From Oryzias latipes (lineage: Eukaryota; Chordata; Actinopteri; Beloniformes; Adrianichthyidae), in contig NC_019864.2 in NCBI RefSeq assembly GCF_002234675.1, positions 17,890,082-17,954,081 on the forward strand: DNA of 64,000 nt, written 5' to 3'. Under the pieces are notes generated by a model. The model searched no databases. It had not been told where the DNA came from and saw nothing but the letters and a program-made list of their open reading frames with translations. Shown piece after piece: positions 1 to 21,509 of the stretch (its first letter is position 1; each line of letters begins with the position of its first letter). The position numbers were made by a program, and so were the translations under genes.

Positions 1-790
1 GAGACTTGTTTGGGCTAAAGAACACAAGGAATGGACATTAGACCAGTGGAAATCTGTGCTTTGGTCTAATCAGTCCAAATTGGAGATTTTTGGTTCCAAC
101 CACCGTGACTTTGTGTGACGCAGAAAAGGTGAACGGATGGACTCCACATGCCTGGTTCCCACCGTGAAGCATGGAAGAGAAGGTGTGATGGTGTGGGGGT
201 GCTTTGCTGGTGACACTGTTGGGGATTTCTTCAAAATTGAAGGCGTACTGAACCAGCATGGCTACCACAGCATCTTGCAGCAGCATGCTATTCCATCTGG
301 TTTGCGTTTAGTTGGACCATCATTTATTTTTCGACAGAACAATGACCCCAAACACACCGCCTGGCTATGTAAGGGCTCTTTGACCAAGAAGGAGAGTGAT
401 GGGGTGCTGCCCCAAATGACCAGTCACCTGAACCCAATCCAGATGGTTTGGGGTGAGCTGGACCGCAGAGTGAAGGCAAAACGACAAAAAGTGCTAAACA
501 TCTCTGGGAACTCCTTCAAGACTGTTGGAAGACCATTTCAGGTGACTACCTCTTGAAGCTCATCAAGAGAATGCCAAAAGTGCACAGCAGCAATCAAACC
601 AAAAGGTGGCTACTTGGAATAACATAGAATATGAAAATGTTTCAGTTGTTTCACACTTTTTGTTATGTATATAATTCCACATGTTTTAATTCATAGTTTT
701 GATGCCGTCAGTGTGACTCTACAATTTGCATAGTCATTAAAATAAAGAAAACTCTTTGAGAAGGTGTGTCCAAACGTTTGGTCTTTACTG
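1..790 (+). mobile_element. Tc1/mariner transposon, 3' part, inactive
   Basis: This is the C-terminal half of a Tc1-type DDE transposase followed by the element's 3' end. Reading from base 2 gives a transposase frame with an in-frame TGA near 115–117, continuing from the Met at 137 to about 556, where a frameshift ends it. Family landmarks are the VWGCFAG block, a DPKHT block and LNPI..VWGELDRR. Both catalytic acidic positions that can be checked are changed: the Asp before NDPKHT is Asn, and the Glu in LNPIE is Gln. A few residues before LNPI are also deleted. The right terminus reads GTCCAAACGTTTGGTCTTTACTG and is followed by TA at 791–792, the usual Tc1 target dinucleotide. The left end is outside the window. 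It sits in the second intron of the retinol-dehydrogenase-like gene on the opposite strand. Confidence 0.92.
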
Positions 791-843
791 TATATTCATC
801 CAAAAATGAAATGTTTATAGAAAACTCCATGCTAGTGACTGAC

Positions 844-1514
844 CTCTTTGAGCCAGATCGACTGCAGTTTCTTTTCCGATTCCAGTGTTGGCACCTGTTA
901 TGAGGACTGTTTTCCCATCCAGTCTGACTTTGCTGCAACAAACCCCCCCTGCCATCCATCTCTTAAAGGCAAAAAGGCCCACTCCTGTGAAAACATGCAA
1001 TTACAAAAGCATAGAATCAGTACTTCCAGTAAATGGAATAAATCCCCAAATATGCTAAAAATAAAAAAATAAAAAAAACGAGCAAAATGTGCAACAGGTT
1101 AGTTAGTCATCTAGTTTGAAGGTAAAGCACAACTTGGTTTGACCCTGTGCTCAAGGTTATGCTTGCAAATTACCTAAAGAAAAACAGTCTTTATTGCATC
1201 AAACAACATTCAAATGTTCCCTTTTTAAGTAACATTGAAACTATATATTTTTGAAAAGTTGGATAAATATTTAAAGAAAGTTAATACACATGTCTAAAAA
1301 TAATAATCGGTAGGGGGGGAACCAAAAATATTTAGGATTGAGATAGCGTCTGTTTAATAAATAATCACAGATTACAAGAAAGTAGACAGAATGTTACAAT
1401 GTGTTGAACTTCAGGGTTTCAGATCAGCGAACACGTTAAGTTAGTTGCTAGTTTACCTGTCAGAGTGACCACAGCAATAGTTGTCGGATACTGGAGTAAA
1501 AGCGATTTCTCCAT
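844..1514 (-). CDS. Short-chain dehydrogenase, retinol dehydrogenase 11–14 type (5' two exons only)
   Basis: Two coding exons on the minus strand. Exon 1 is 1514 down to 1457: ATG start, 58 nt, donor GTAAAC. Exon 2 is 984 down to 844: acceptor TTTTCACAG, 141 nt, donor GTCAGT. They join in phase (G|GA = Gly) to give about 66 residues. These comprise a hydrophobic N-terminal segment (residues 4–24, a likely membrane anchor), a GG.C.SK linker, then [20 protein letters not shown]. The last contains the TGxxxGIG NADP(H)-binding motif of classical SDR enzymes. The linker layout is closest to RDH13/RDH12-like proteins, which reduce or oxidise retinal/retinol or other carbonyls at membranes. The next exon should begin in phase 1 at the second Gly of ..LAQRG, but lies beyond the Tc1 insertion, off the left edge. 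The exact paralogue cannot be assigned from 66 residues, so no symbol is given. Confidence 0.8.
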
Positions 1515-1599
1515 CGCTAGCGTCTGCTGTGAAATTTAATTACTGCTCTGCTTCTGTTAAGAGCAAAGAAGTCCGTTCAAACTGCTTCAGGCTCCAAAT

Positions 1600-1700
1600 G
1601 ATAAGAACAGGGAACGAGATAAACAAGAAAAACCTTAGATAACCCTGCCCATCCGCCCGAGTTAGGGTGCGCAACACCGGAAGTCCCGCCTTCTTTGAAG
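1600..1700 (-). promoter_or_regulatory. Candidate promoter of the retinol dehydrogenase-like gene
   Basis: This is a short GC-richer patch in A/T-rich DNA, 85–190 bp upstream of the minus-strand ATG at 1514. It contains ACCGGAAGT (1677–1685), a good ETS/GABP-type site, next to GTGCGCAAC, which resembles half an NRF1 site. No TATA box is obvious. The promoter role is inferred from position and motifs only. Confidence 0.35.
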
Positions 1701-2430
1701 TCGAAGAACACATCTGATTGGTTCCCTAAAAAAGTGATTATGTAATAACGTCTGCTGTAATTCAGCCGACTCTTAAAAACAAAACAAAAGTAAAATAAAG
1801 CAGTAGACTCGTTCAGTATTTTAAACATGACTGCTTAGAGTTATAAAGAAGAATAAATGACATTTTGTTCCATATTACAGGGTTGCTGTGTTAAGTAGCT
1901 GCATTGTATTTAGGTGGCACTCCACATTTTCTAGAAGGGAACTCAACTTCAGCTTTCCGGTAGCTGGTTCGAATCCGACATTAAGCAGCTGTTTTATTAT
2001 TTTACTATACTTTTCTTCTTTTAAAAGCAATTAGTCCGCTGTTCTTGAAGATTTCTTATAGAAATGTATGAATAAGCATTTAGTTTTGATTAGATTGATG
2101 ATATTCTAATTTTGGCACACACTTTAAAATGGAAGCATATATTTATTTAATTTGACAAAGAAATCAAGTATTGGTCCACAAATTATAGCATTTCTTTTTT
2201 TTTTTTTTTTTTGAATTTATTGGGGTCCCCACATGTCCGACCATACAAAAAAACACAAGAAATCCAGAAGAATATTGTTAGTTTTTTTATTCATTTTACA
2301 GATCCCTTTTTTAATTTTTATTTTTTGTTAGCATAATATATCATTTTTATAACATTTGTTTGTATGAAAATGTTTGCCTTGTATTCTCGAAACAAAAATT
2401 CAAGTTAGGGACTTTAAGTTCTGCAACTCT

Positions 2431-2449
2431 CCACTAGAGGTCACTGCAG
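2431..2449 (+). promoter_or_regulatory. CTCF-like core motif (weak)
   Basis: CCACTAGAGGTCACTGCAG resembles the CTCF core consensus, with T in place of the usual G after GAGG. Prediction by eye only. Confidence 0.25.
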
Positions 2450-3259
2450 TATCACCAGCGTGGTATTATCAAATTTTACAAGGTTCCAGGAAAGGGCGCG
2501 AATGCGTCCTTTTCCTTTTTTTAAAGTGATTTTTTTTAAATTGATTGTATTTTTAAGTTAACATATTTATCATATTTACATCATGTGAACTTAAACAGGT
2601 ATCATTCTTCTGCTGTATCTCTACAAGGGAACAAGAAAGTTACAACACTTTTTTTAACCTCCTCTTTTCACTCTAAGCGATTGAAACTACAGCTGAGAAA
2701 GAGTTCTCTGTATCAATACTTTTATATTTTACTACTAATATGGGTTTACACGTCTGTGTGAGAGTAGAAAATGTTGTCTATCCAAACTTTGAAGCTCTAT
2801 AAAGCGGTCTGGGTGAGTTGTTCTAAATATAGAGATCTGACGTTAGAGTTTACAGCCTGATTTCTGAGGAAAGCTGAAGGAGATCATATGTAGACATGTA
2901 AGAGACAGAGAATACAAGCGCGGTCATAGAATGTGCAGAATTTTGTGTTTTGCCTTGTAATAAATTGAATACTTTATTTTAGTCTCGCCAAAAGAGGAAA
3001 AAAAAATTATATGGGAAGGAAAGGCTAAAATGGCCTAAAGTTAAAAGTGTTTTTTCAGTAAAGTTCCATAAACTTTGCATAGGCCTGTTTTTTTTTATTT
3101 TATTTGATGTTTTCCATATAATTTATGATCACCTAACCTTCATTTGCTCAGAGTATGGCAGAGGTGACCTGCCTGTTGGCTTACCATCAACTCTATCATG
3201 TGACTGCACATACCCGTGTCCTTTTCACCAGAATGGAAGGCTTGCTCTGCTAAAATTAG

Positions 3260-3274
3260 AGCGCCCTCTACTGG
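3260..3274 (-). promoter_or_regulatory. CTCF-like core motif
   Basis: On the minus strand it reads CCAGTAGAGGGCGCT, a close match to the vertebrate CTCF core. It lies between the divergent rdh-like and idh2 promoters. Binding is not shown by sequence alone. Confidence 0.4.
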
Positions 3275-4789
3275 ATACTTTTGGATCAAAACTTCTATGT
3301 TCATAGTCTGTGAACAACTCAAGATCTTAATAGTTTGTTTGGGATAAGATAGTGGATCTCAACGTTTTTTTTTTTCCAAATATGTAGCCCTTTTGAAACT
3401 TTTATTTATTTATTAATTTAACAGAAGTACCCCAGACCAAAAATAGATAGCTTTATTTGCTTGAGATCTTTTCGATAAAAAAGCAACACAAAATAACTTA
3501 ACAGAATAAACTAGGATAAAATAATCTTTAGATGGGGGTCCTAATAACAGATTTGCTGTTATGTTACGAAAAAACATTTTTATTTTTAAATCAGACCTAC
3601 TAATCAGCTTTGTACCTATTTTTTCCCAGCATATTTTGGTAAGTATTGTGTTTTTTGTGCTTCTTTTAGTTTTTGTTCCCCCAATCAAAATTACATTTTG
3701 TTTTTATTCTTAAGCCTGAAGTACCTGAAATTCTATCAAGTACCTCATGTACCCCTATTGAGAACAAACAGAGACAAAGTGTAAAAAAATATTCCAAATG
3801 AAAAAAAGCGTACAAAGACAATATTTTTCCAACCTAACTTTGTTACATCAAAAATCCGCATAAGTAGGACATTCTAAAAGAAATTAAAGGTGCCACTTAT
3901 TGCTTTTTGCCTAAATAAGAAATCAACATTTTTTGTCAGAAAAATTTGGTTCAAGAAATGTTATAAAGATATGTTTGCATCTTTGCTTTGTTTCTGCAGA
4001 TGCCGCCAAAAGTCGTGGCTAGTGAATGGATGAACCAATGAATGAATGAACAAAACTTTAAAAAATGTGACAATTTTAAGTATTATTATCAACATGCTGC
4101 TTGAAGAAATGGTGTAACCTACCATTATGGACATATTTCTAGTTTTTTTTTATTGGGGGGTGCAAATATGATCGAAAAATATATACGTAATTTGACATTT
4201 TGCACTTGTCACACTAGATTGAAATAACAAAAAACGATTCTTTCCATGTTATGTATAATATTATCTATAGAGTATTTAAGATTATTCAAGATGTGCAGAT
4301 ATTTGACTGTGGTTTAATTTTTTTCTCGACATATTTTTGGAGGGCTACTATCATTAGATGTAATCTTGTGAGTAAAAATGGATACAAGAATAAGAATTAA
4401 GGTGACTCCTGAAGGATAAACAACAAAAATAAAAAGAAAAGGAGAGACATAAAAGCGATCTAAGTTCAAGTTAATCATTACTTCAGTAATAACTCTGTGA
4501 TCTCCTTCTAATAACGCATTATCTAAGTGCAAACATGTTTTATTATTTGATTATTTTTAAAGCAGTATGGGATAAAGCAGTCATACGTTGCAGGAAAAAA
4601 CAAAATAATAAAAACTGAGATATGTAATTTCATGGCTCCTTCTTTAACCCACAAAATTTTGATATTTTCTGTTCTATTCCTTTTCTTTCTTTGTTTGTTT
4701 TGGGTTGCATTTTTGAAGAACTGTCTTCATAAACTGGGCCCTGGGGATCCTTAACTTGTATTTAGGTGTTCATTCACATAATTTCTCCT

Positions 4790-5050
4790 GCGCGCGGAGG
4801 TAAACAAACAGATGTGGACGATCTTGCACAGCTGTCCATCCCGCACGACCGACGTGGACCAGACAAGGACGCACGCGGCAAATCATGGATGTGCTCCTCT
4901 GACGTAGAGCTCAGCGTGTCCCGGCGGGGAGGGGGAAGAAGGGCGGTGCTGCGGTGGACTATATTGCAGAAATCCTCGGAGCACATCGTCCCTTATTCGC
5001 TCAGAGTTCCGTCGAGTGTTAACCGCCAAGTGATTTTGGGTCGTCCAGAC
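4790..5050 (+). promoter_or_regulatory. idh2: CpG-rich promoter and 5' UTR of idh2
   Basis: CpG density rises sharply from about 4790 and continues past exon 1 to about 5420. A GC-box-like stretch (CCGGCGGGGAGGGGG) lies at 4921–4935, and a weak TATA-like CTATAT at about 4958–4963. The transcription start probably falls near 4980–5000. The frame of the idh2 ATG is open upstream and holds another in-frame ATG at 4889. A five-codon ATG ORF at 4885–4902 overlaps that codon in another frame. If transcription starts after these ATGs they have no effect. Confidence 0.6.
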
Positions 5051-14817
<9,767 letters not shown>

Positions 14818-15115
14818 AGGACTCGGAACGCGGTGAACCTGAAGATGGCAATGTCACTCTTCTGTTTTTGTACCTCATTTTTAACTTAAAAAGGTCAATA
14901 AATCCACCCCAGAAGACAAATGCCATCTGTAGGATAGTTCTTATCTTATTAAATGGTTAAATTATCCTTCTCACTTGACGGCCCCTAGCTACCTGTCCAT
15001 TCATGTGCAAGGTTTTATTTTTGTAAAATGTACTGTATTCAACGCTGTGTAATGACTTGAGCGAGGCTGAAGCCTGCATCACACATGCGCCAATAAAATC
15101 TCATTTGACCCAATA
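14818..15115 (+). terminator. idh2: idh2 3' UTR with two poly(A) signals
   Basis: After the stop at 14815–14817 there are AATAAA signals at 14897–14902 and 15092–15097. The second lies in a GCCAATAAAATC context and is the likely main site, giving a 3' UTR of roughly 300 nt. A short alternative 3' UTR of about 100 nt is possible from the first. Confidence 0.75.
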
Positions 15116-15164
15116 TTAGCGTTTCGTTTGTTCAAGAAAAATCAACAGTAATAATTGTTGAAAA

Positions 15165-16449
15165 TGCTCAAAGGTAAATAAATTTATTATCTTACAGTAT
15201 TTCTTGGTACACAACATTATACATACAACTCTATTCATTTCATTTGAACACTAAAATCTAATACAGAAAGCTGTTTTGATGGTTTTTTTTCCTCTTTGTA
15301 TTATTTAAAAAGTGATTGGATGAACACAGAAGCTGGAAAAATGAAAACAATTGGCTTTTTTACTTTCCTATTTTTAAATGCAGTATATTGACAATGCGGA
15401 TGAACACTTGTCTGCAGCTTTCAAGCTTGAAAAGCCAAGCAGTGGGAAATGAATATATTGAGCATTTCCAAATCATTTTCCAGCAGGTCTGCGGCCTTGT
15501 CACATGTTGGGAGGTTGTCGTCCATCACTTGAGACCGGTGTTCGGTGTGATGGATGGCGTGCTCTCGCAGACACACCGGGGCACTTAATATTTCTGTCTC
15601 CGGTTTTTCTTTTTAGGACAATTCTTGTTGATTCACCCGTTCAGAAAAAGAAAAAATGGTGCAGTCTTCTGAAGAATCAAACAGCGTTTGCTTTCGTGGA
15701 GATGATAGAAGCTGCCTAGAAATGAGTCCAGAAACTAGTGTGCGCCTACGACTGACAGACTTGATCCAGCTCTTTGGTAAAGGGATCCCAGGGATTAAGA
15801 TGGTTGTTCTGACAACATTCTACCGAAACAGATACATTCATAGACTACAGATCAATACAGGTTGACGCTTTTTAATGTAAAACGCAGACGCTGAGAATTG
15901 TACAACAAATCACAGGATTCAAACCAGACTGAAGTCGTTTTTGTCGACTTCCTCACAGTAGAAATCATAGTGAATGATTAACCTTGGTTAAACTTTGGCA
16001 AGTGAACAAACACTTGGTGCTTTCTTCTCCCCCCACACTTTAACATTGGTTTATGCCAGCAGACTGACAGTATGGGATTGTCTGAAAATGGAAGTGCAGG
16101 GTAACTTGAACAGTTACTAAAGATGTGCTTCAATATTCTAGCTTTGATGATTTTCTAATTCCAACATGTAACTTATAGATTTTTTTTTACCTAAATAGTT
16201 CTATTTTAGATTTCCCTTTTTAATATAATATGCAAGTTTTCCTTGTTTTTGATGAAAATAGGAATTAGATAAAATTTGTACATTTTCTTTTGTTTTTTTT
16301 TATTTATTCCAGTGCATAATGATGTGCAGTTTGCTGGCCCTCCTTGCATCCTTTAGGAGGAATCCGAGCTCTACCTTTGACAGCAGAACAAAATGAAACA
16401 TTTTCTTGGTTCACACTTCTCAATTTGAGTTTGAGGAAATTTTGGTATT
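15165..16449 (-). other. znf710: Probable 3' UTR of znf710
   Basis: Non-coding sequence downstream of the znf710 stop at 16450–16452. Minus-strand AATAAA signals are seen at 16303–16308 (short UTR) and 15183–15188 (long UTR). The long form would end about 70–90 bp from the idh2 cleavage site on the other strand. Which one is used cannot be told from sequence. Confidence 0.5.
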
Positions 16450-19398
16450 TCATGCAGTGCTGAAGCGCCCTGCACTCTTCCCGTAGTACTCCATTTGAGA
16501 TAGTTTAGCCACGTCTGGTGTGTTGTTGTTGTTTGCTCGGTTTTCCCGCTCGCTGAACTCCAGGCTTTCTTCTTCGTAGTCCTCGTGTCCTTCCGCCTCT
16601 TGGGGGGGTTCTGATGAGGAGGAGAGGGAATAGAAAACACAAAAATGATCCCTCATTGCCCTCGATAGAACATGCAGAGCTTTTCTTAAAGACAAATGGC
16701 CACACGGATGACAGACAGCAGACTGCCCCCTCCTCTGCACCAGTCTGCAATGATAGACGCTGGCAGGTCTAATCCAGGCACTGCTATATTTACAAAACAC
16801 ACGGAGGCAGCGACAGAGAGATATTCAGCCGCCAGACCATGTCACACGCACAGTCGGAGTGAATTAGAGAGGGAGTGAGTGACAACAATGTGACAGGTCA
16901 CCGTCTTTGCAGCTCATAACTCAATTTGTTTCAATCCAGACAATGATTACAACGAGAGAGGAAGTTGCTCACCGTGTCCATCCATCGTGGTGTCCATGAT
17001 GCCGTGTTTAACCTTCATGTGTCTGCTCAGGTTGCCCTTCAGGTTAAACTTGCTGGTGCAGTAAGGGCACTTGAAGGGCTTGCTGCCAGCATGGAGGTGC
17101 ATGTGACCGAGGAGGTTATACATTCTGTTGAACGACTTCCCACACACCTGAAAGGAGTCCAGTTGTCAACACACCTGGCCTAAGCTTCAAAAGGAAATAG
17201 AAATAAAAAAAAAAGACTGTGCACACCTTGCATTTGAAAGGCTTCACTGGAAGGTGGACAATCATGTGCGTCTTCAAGGTCTGCTTCTGGACAAAGGTCT
17301 TGAAGCAAACGTGGCACTGGAAGGGCCTCACGCTGGCGTGGATCAACATGTGTCGCTTCAGGTTGGCAGACAGGGTGAACTCTCTGGCGCAGACGTCACA
17401 CTTAAATTCCTTCATGCCCTGAGGAGAGAAAACGTCGTTTAGGCTTGGAGTTTCTCTGATTCCACAAACAAGAGGAGCTGGGTTATGTTCATTTTGATTT
17501 TTTATTAAATTGTATGTTCGAACAGGATTTTTTAAATTAATTCCACTGCTGACTTTTTGTCCTGAACTCTTAAAACATTTTCTGTGACTGAGTATAAAAA
17601 TACGATTGAAATAATACATTTTTTTCTGAAATAAAAGAGGTGCAATGGCATAAAAATACATGGAACTAGGTGGGGTCAGAGTCAAACAACAGAACTCTAT
17701 GCTTTTGAAGACTGTGTTTACAAAGTAACTGGTTTTGGAGAAAAGACTGCATGTGTGTCCTCTACCCTCATCCTGTGATGAGGATTCATAAAACGGGCAT
17801 TAAGAAAAGCTAAAATCCTTCCACTTTAACATTAATCCTTTGATATTTTTAAAGTGAATAAGACCCAGAAGGTCAACCTGGTTTTTTGAAAGCAGTGGTA
17901 AAAGAAATTCCCATTGCTGTATTTTAGTGCCTCCAGTGCGAGTGAGTACCTTGTGAGTGAGGGCGTGTTGTCGAAGGTGATGGATCTGGACAAACTCCAT
18001 GCCACACTCCGGACAAACATAAGGCCGCACGTTCTGGTGCTTCATCAGGTGGTTCTGCAGCTGGCTGCGGTAGGCAAAGGACTTTTGGCACTCAGTGCAC
18101 TGGTACGTGGTAGGGCCCTGATGGCTGGTTAAGTGTCTCTTCAGATGGGCGTAGGTGGGGAACTCCAGACCGCAGTGGGTGCAGACGTGGCACTGGCCGT
18201 TCTCATGTTTGCTCTCGTGGGTCCTCAGCTCGCTGGGGTAGGCGAAGCCGCGGCCGCAGAAGCGGCAGCTGTACGGCTTAACATCCGTGTGCTGCAGCAT
18301 GTGCCTCTTCAGGTGGCTGGTCTGCGTGAAAGCTTTCTCGCAAACAGTGCACTTGTGAGGCCGAGTCCCTTGATGGGTCAGCAGGTGAGTCTGGAGGTGG
18401 CTTGGCTGCTTGAAAAGCTTCCCACAGTGCAGACATTCATGAGGCTTAATTCCATTATGGCCCAATATGTGTGTGACGAGATTATACTTTGAAGTGTAGG
18501 ATTTCTCACACATGCGACACTTCCAGCGTTTCAGCCCCTCTCCCACATCCACGCAGTACGACTCATCAATCTGCACGTTGATGTCCAGACGGTCGATTTG
18601 CATTCGTCTGGCGAGGCCCTCTGGGTCGGACCAGAGCATGGCCTGCCCACTCTCCTCATACTCTCCTGGCATCTGCATGTCAGAGGAGGACTCATAGGCC
18701 ACTTCATTTGAATCATAAAAACTGTTCTCCACAGGACTGCTGGATTCTGCAGTTGTCTTGAGGTTTAGAGCTTCTTCTTCCTGTTCTTCTTCAACCACCA
18801 GCTTCTCTTCTTTCTTGTCTGCCTCCCTACCTGCACCCTCCTCTTGTTCCTGCTCTGGTGGTCCGTCAGACTGAGGTCTGGATGTCTCTCTCACACATGA
18901 GATACAGTTTCCACAGACTCGTTCTTCTTTCAGGGAACTTTGTTGGACGGCTTGATCCTCCGGCTTTCCAGAATGATGCCTGCTGTTCATGTGAACACAT
19001 GATGGAGGAGTTTCCGACTCAGATCTTTCCCCTTTCACCTGAGCTGGTGCTGTATGTAATTGAGCATCAGGGTCTTCATCAGTCCTCGGCCTTTTTATCC
19101 TCCCACGGGGCCCGGGCCGCCTTTTCTCACTGCACTGGTTCTGGGGCTCCAACTCCCCAGCAGGCTCAGCCAAGTAGTCTCCATTGGCCCCTATGAGCTG
19201 GTCAGCGTACTCATATTCAACAGGCTCAGTCGGAGGAGGGGGACACTCCCTGGACTCCCCTGTGTAAAAGCCATTTGGGGCAATAGTGGCTCCAAATATT
19301 TCATTCTGGGAGATGAGACCAAGAACAGCAGCCTGAGCCAGAGACAGTACAACCACAGGTTCAGTCTGTGTGCTCACGTCCATGTGACCCTCCGTCAT
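16450..19398 (-). CDS. znf710: Zinc finger protein 710 (four coding exons, complete)
   Basis: A nuclear C2H2 zinc-finger transcription factor. Coding exons on the minus strand: 19398–17950 (483 codons; the exon begins at 19437), 17418–17227 (64 codons), 17147–16973 and 16610–16450. The total is 1977 nt, 658 aa plus stop; human ZNF710 is of similar length. Residues 1–45 form a conserved block (MDVSTQTEPVVVLSLAQAAV region) that opens ZNF710 proteins, which fixes the start at 19398. Residues 50–290 are low-complexity with an acidic Glu-rich stretch near 182–210. Eleven C2H2 fingers follow from residue about 293: seven in exon 1, fingers 8 and 9 in exon 2, finger 10 split across exons 2 and 3, and finger 11 in exon 3. 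Linkers are the TGEKP-like variants NGIKPH, QGTRPH and VRPY. The C-terminus is acidic and Asn-rich and ends ..AGRFSTA. The gene is tail-to-tail with idh2, as in mammals. 5' non-coding exons lie further right and were not located. Confidence 0.95.
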
Positions 19399-19437
19399 CT
19401 TTGGGTAGGTCCGCACCAAGTGACTGCTTTCCTCCTC

Positions 19438-20400
19438 CTTAAAAGAAAAGATACAGAGTCCAAAATGAGCCAAAAGTAATACGTTTTCTGCAGTGTTTGA
19501 TTATGACAAAACCTTCATTGCTCAACATTTCCTCATTTATCTTCGTTTCTGCTTTTCTGGCCTCATAAAACATACCTACTTTGTCTTTTATTTGACACCT
19601 TCCTGTGTTCTCGGTTATGTTTTTTTTTCAACACACTCATATTCTGACTACGTTTTGTGATTCTTGCTCTGAATTCACTGAACATTAGATTTGAGAGATA
19701 AGGCAGATCTGCATTAGCACAACGCTTCCTTCCTTGACAGGCTTTCAGAGCAATAAAGAACAAAACAAGGGATGCAGGAAGCTGACTTCCGTGGACTGTC
19801 CTCAACACTTCCTTTGGGGTCTTGGGACAGCTTGGCAGTCCAAATCAGCCCATCACTAAAGCAGCATGTCTTATTTTAAGGGGGAAGGTCTAAGTTGAAG
19901 CAAACTTATTAAAACCTACCAAGCGGCTGTACTTTCTCAACAAGATCCACATCAGCCTGCAGAGCTCGCTTTGAGCTCATTCACATGAAAAGTATGGCTC
20001 AAAAAAGGCTTCAGACTACGACGTCAGTGAAAGCGGAACCGGAAAAGTGGTGGAAAGAAATCGTGCCACCACCAAACTGGCCTTCTGTGGTATAAAGAAG
20101 AAGTGAGCACTACTGCTTTTATTTTTTGAAGGAAAATGTAGATTGTGAAGCTGTGACCCCCTGGTCTCTCTCTGTTCTTAACCCAAGAAATTGCTGCTTC
20201 TTCTCACTACACTGAGAGGAAAAAAACAGTGGATAATAAAAGAAGAGGAGAAAGAATAAAGGTGTATGTGTGTGAGGGAGAGACCTGGATGCCCTGATAA
20301 ACACGTCATTTATAATTACTGCTTTTAAAGTAGTCAGACAGAGGCAGACTGTGTGTGTTTGTGAGGGAAGGAGAATGGGTTTGAAAGCCCCGTGAGTGTG
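19438..20400 (-). other. Upstream side of the first znf710 coding exon
   Basis: Starts with the acceptor CTTTTCTTTTAAG just 5' of the coding exon, so this is intron or alternative 5' region. No exon was recognised. A motif cluster lies at 20018–20048: a CRE-like TGACGTC and GGAACCGGAA, an ETS-type string. Confidence 0.5.
20018..20048 (-). promoter_or_regulatory. Candidate CRE/ETS cluster upstream of znf710
   Basis: ACGACGTCAGTGA (CRE-like; TGACGTC on the minus strand) is followed by GCGGAACCGGAA, with two GGAA cores. It lies about 620 bp from the znf710 ATG and could be an alternative promoter. There is no CpG island, so this remains speculative. Confidence 0.25.
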
Positions 20401-20690
20401 TGAGAAAAGAGAGTGAAAGAAAAGAGACGGAGGTAGGTATGAAGAGAAAGAGAAAGAGCTGTGGGCGGAGGGAGGAGTGGAGGGAGGGAGGGAGAGAGAG
20501 AAATGAGATGGAGGGGCTGAAAGATAAAGAAAAGAAGGGAAGGGAGGGGAGGGGAAAGGGGAATGAGAGATTGAGCGAGTATGTGAGAGAAAGGAAAAGG
20601 AGAAGGGGTGTGAGTGTTGGGGGGGGCAGAAAGACAGAGCGAGTAGTGAGAAAGAGGGGAAGGAGGGGGTTTTAAAGAAGAAAAGGCACT
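20400..20690 (+). repeat. Purine-rich (GA/GGGA) block 1
   Basis: About 290 bp with the plus strand overwhelmingly A and G, including GGAGGGAGGGAGG runs. It is open in several frames only because stop codons need T, so these frames are not genes. Confidence 0.9.
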
Positions 20691-20941
20691 GCAAAATGAA
20701 AGAGAAAAGGACAAATGAGAAGGTAATAATTGTGTGACATGTAAAGTTGGAACTGAAAGACAAACAAGCGGAGGAGACGGAAGCACCACCGATCTCCTGG
20801 AAGAGATGTTCCCGCTGCAGCACTCCTGTGGAGATGAAGAAGTAGTCCTGCTTCCTGCTCTAACCCATACTCTCACAAACACACATAAAAGTGTGTGCGC
20901 CTCATAAACAAACTGCACAACAAGTAGCTCCCGCAACGTCT

Positions 20942-20997
20942 ACACACACACACACACACACACACACCCTCCCACCACCACCACACACACACACCTC
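20942..20997 (+). repeat. (CA)n microsatellite, interrupted
   Basis: About 13 CA units, then CCCTCCCACCACCACCA, then about six more CA units. Confidence 0.95.
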
Positions 20998-21484
20998 CAA
21001 ACAACTTCCTGCATCTGTGGGTCCCAAACTCACCACATTGTTCCTGGAGTGATGTTTGAGGTGTTTCAGGGATCTCATCCTTCAGGAGAAGTGAGTGAAG
21101 TAAAAAAATCCTCCTCCTATTTATATCTGTGGGAGAGTGGGGCGGTTCCACGGCTCATCCTCCTCCTCCTACTGTTGCTGTTATCAGAACTGACTGTGCC
21201 TGCCCCCCCCCCACCCCCCCACCTCTCCACCGGTCCTCCACCCTACCACACACACACGCATACAACATCACCCCATTTCTTTCTCTTCCTCCCACCCTCT
21301 CCTTCCCATCTCTTTCTGTCTTCTTTTCTCTTGCAAACAAACACACATCTTATCTTTCTCACTACATACAATCCGGCATGACCCTTCAACACACATTTCT
21401 CTATAAGGTGCAGAAGCTCCATCTTTCCTGTTCTTGATTATACTTTTTCTTGCTGTACTTTTCCTTTTTTATGTCAACAAACCT

Positions 21485-21509
21485 GGGGGGGGGGGGGGGG
21501 GGGGGGGGG
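21485..21509 (+). repeat. Poly-G tract (25 G)
   Basis: An uninterrupted run of 25 G, capable of G-quadruplex formation and prone to length error. Confidence 0.9.

Larger units (their letters stand above)
1701..4760. other. Intergenic DNA between the divergent rdh-like and idh2 genes
   Basis: A/T-rich non-coding sequence with many poly-T and poly-A runs and no recognisable exon. A perfect RNA polymerase III B-box-like string occurs at 1976–1986 but no tRNA fold was found around it. Two CTCF-like motifs lie here (2431–2449 and 3260–3274). Confidence 0.6.

Noticed and set aside
1976..1986. Perfect B-box GGTTCGAATCC, suggesting a tRNA gene
   Set aside because: The flanks do not fold into a T-arm with five good pairs, no A-box lies at the right distance, and no acceptor stem forms. 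Probably chance or a SINE relic.
20119..20936. Long minus-strand open frames of 200–234 codons
   Set aside because: They lie in C/T-rich sequence where stop codons are rare; the proteins are Ser/Pro/Leu/Phe runs without domains.
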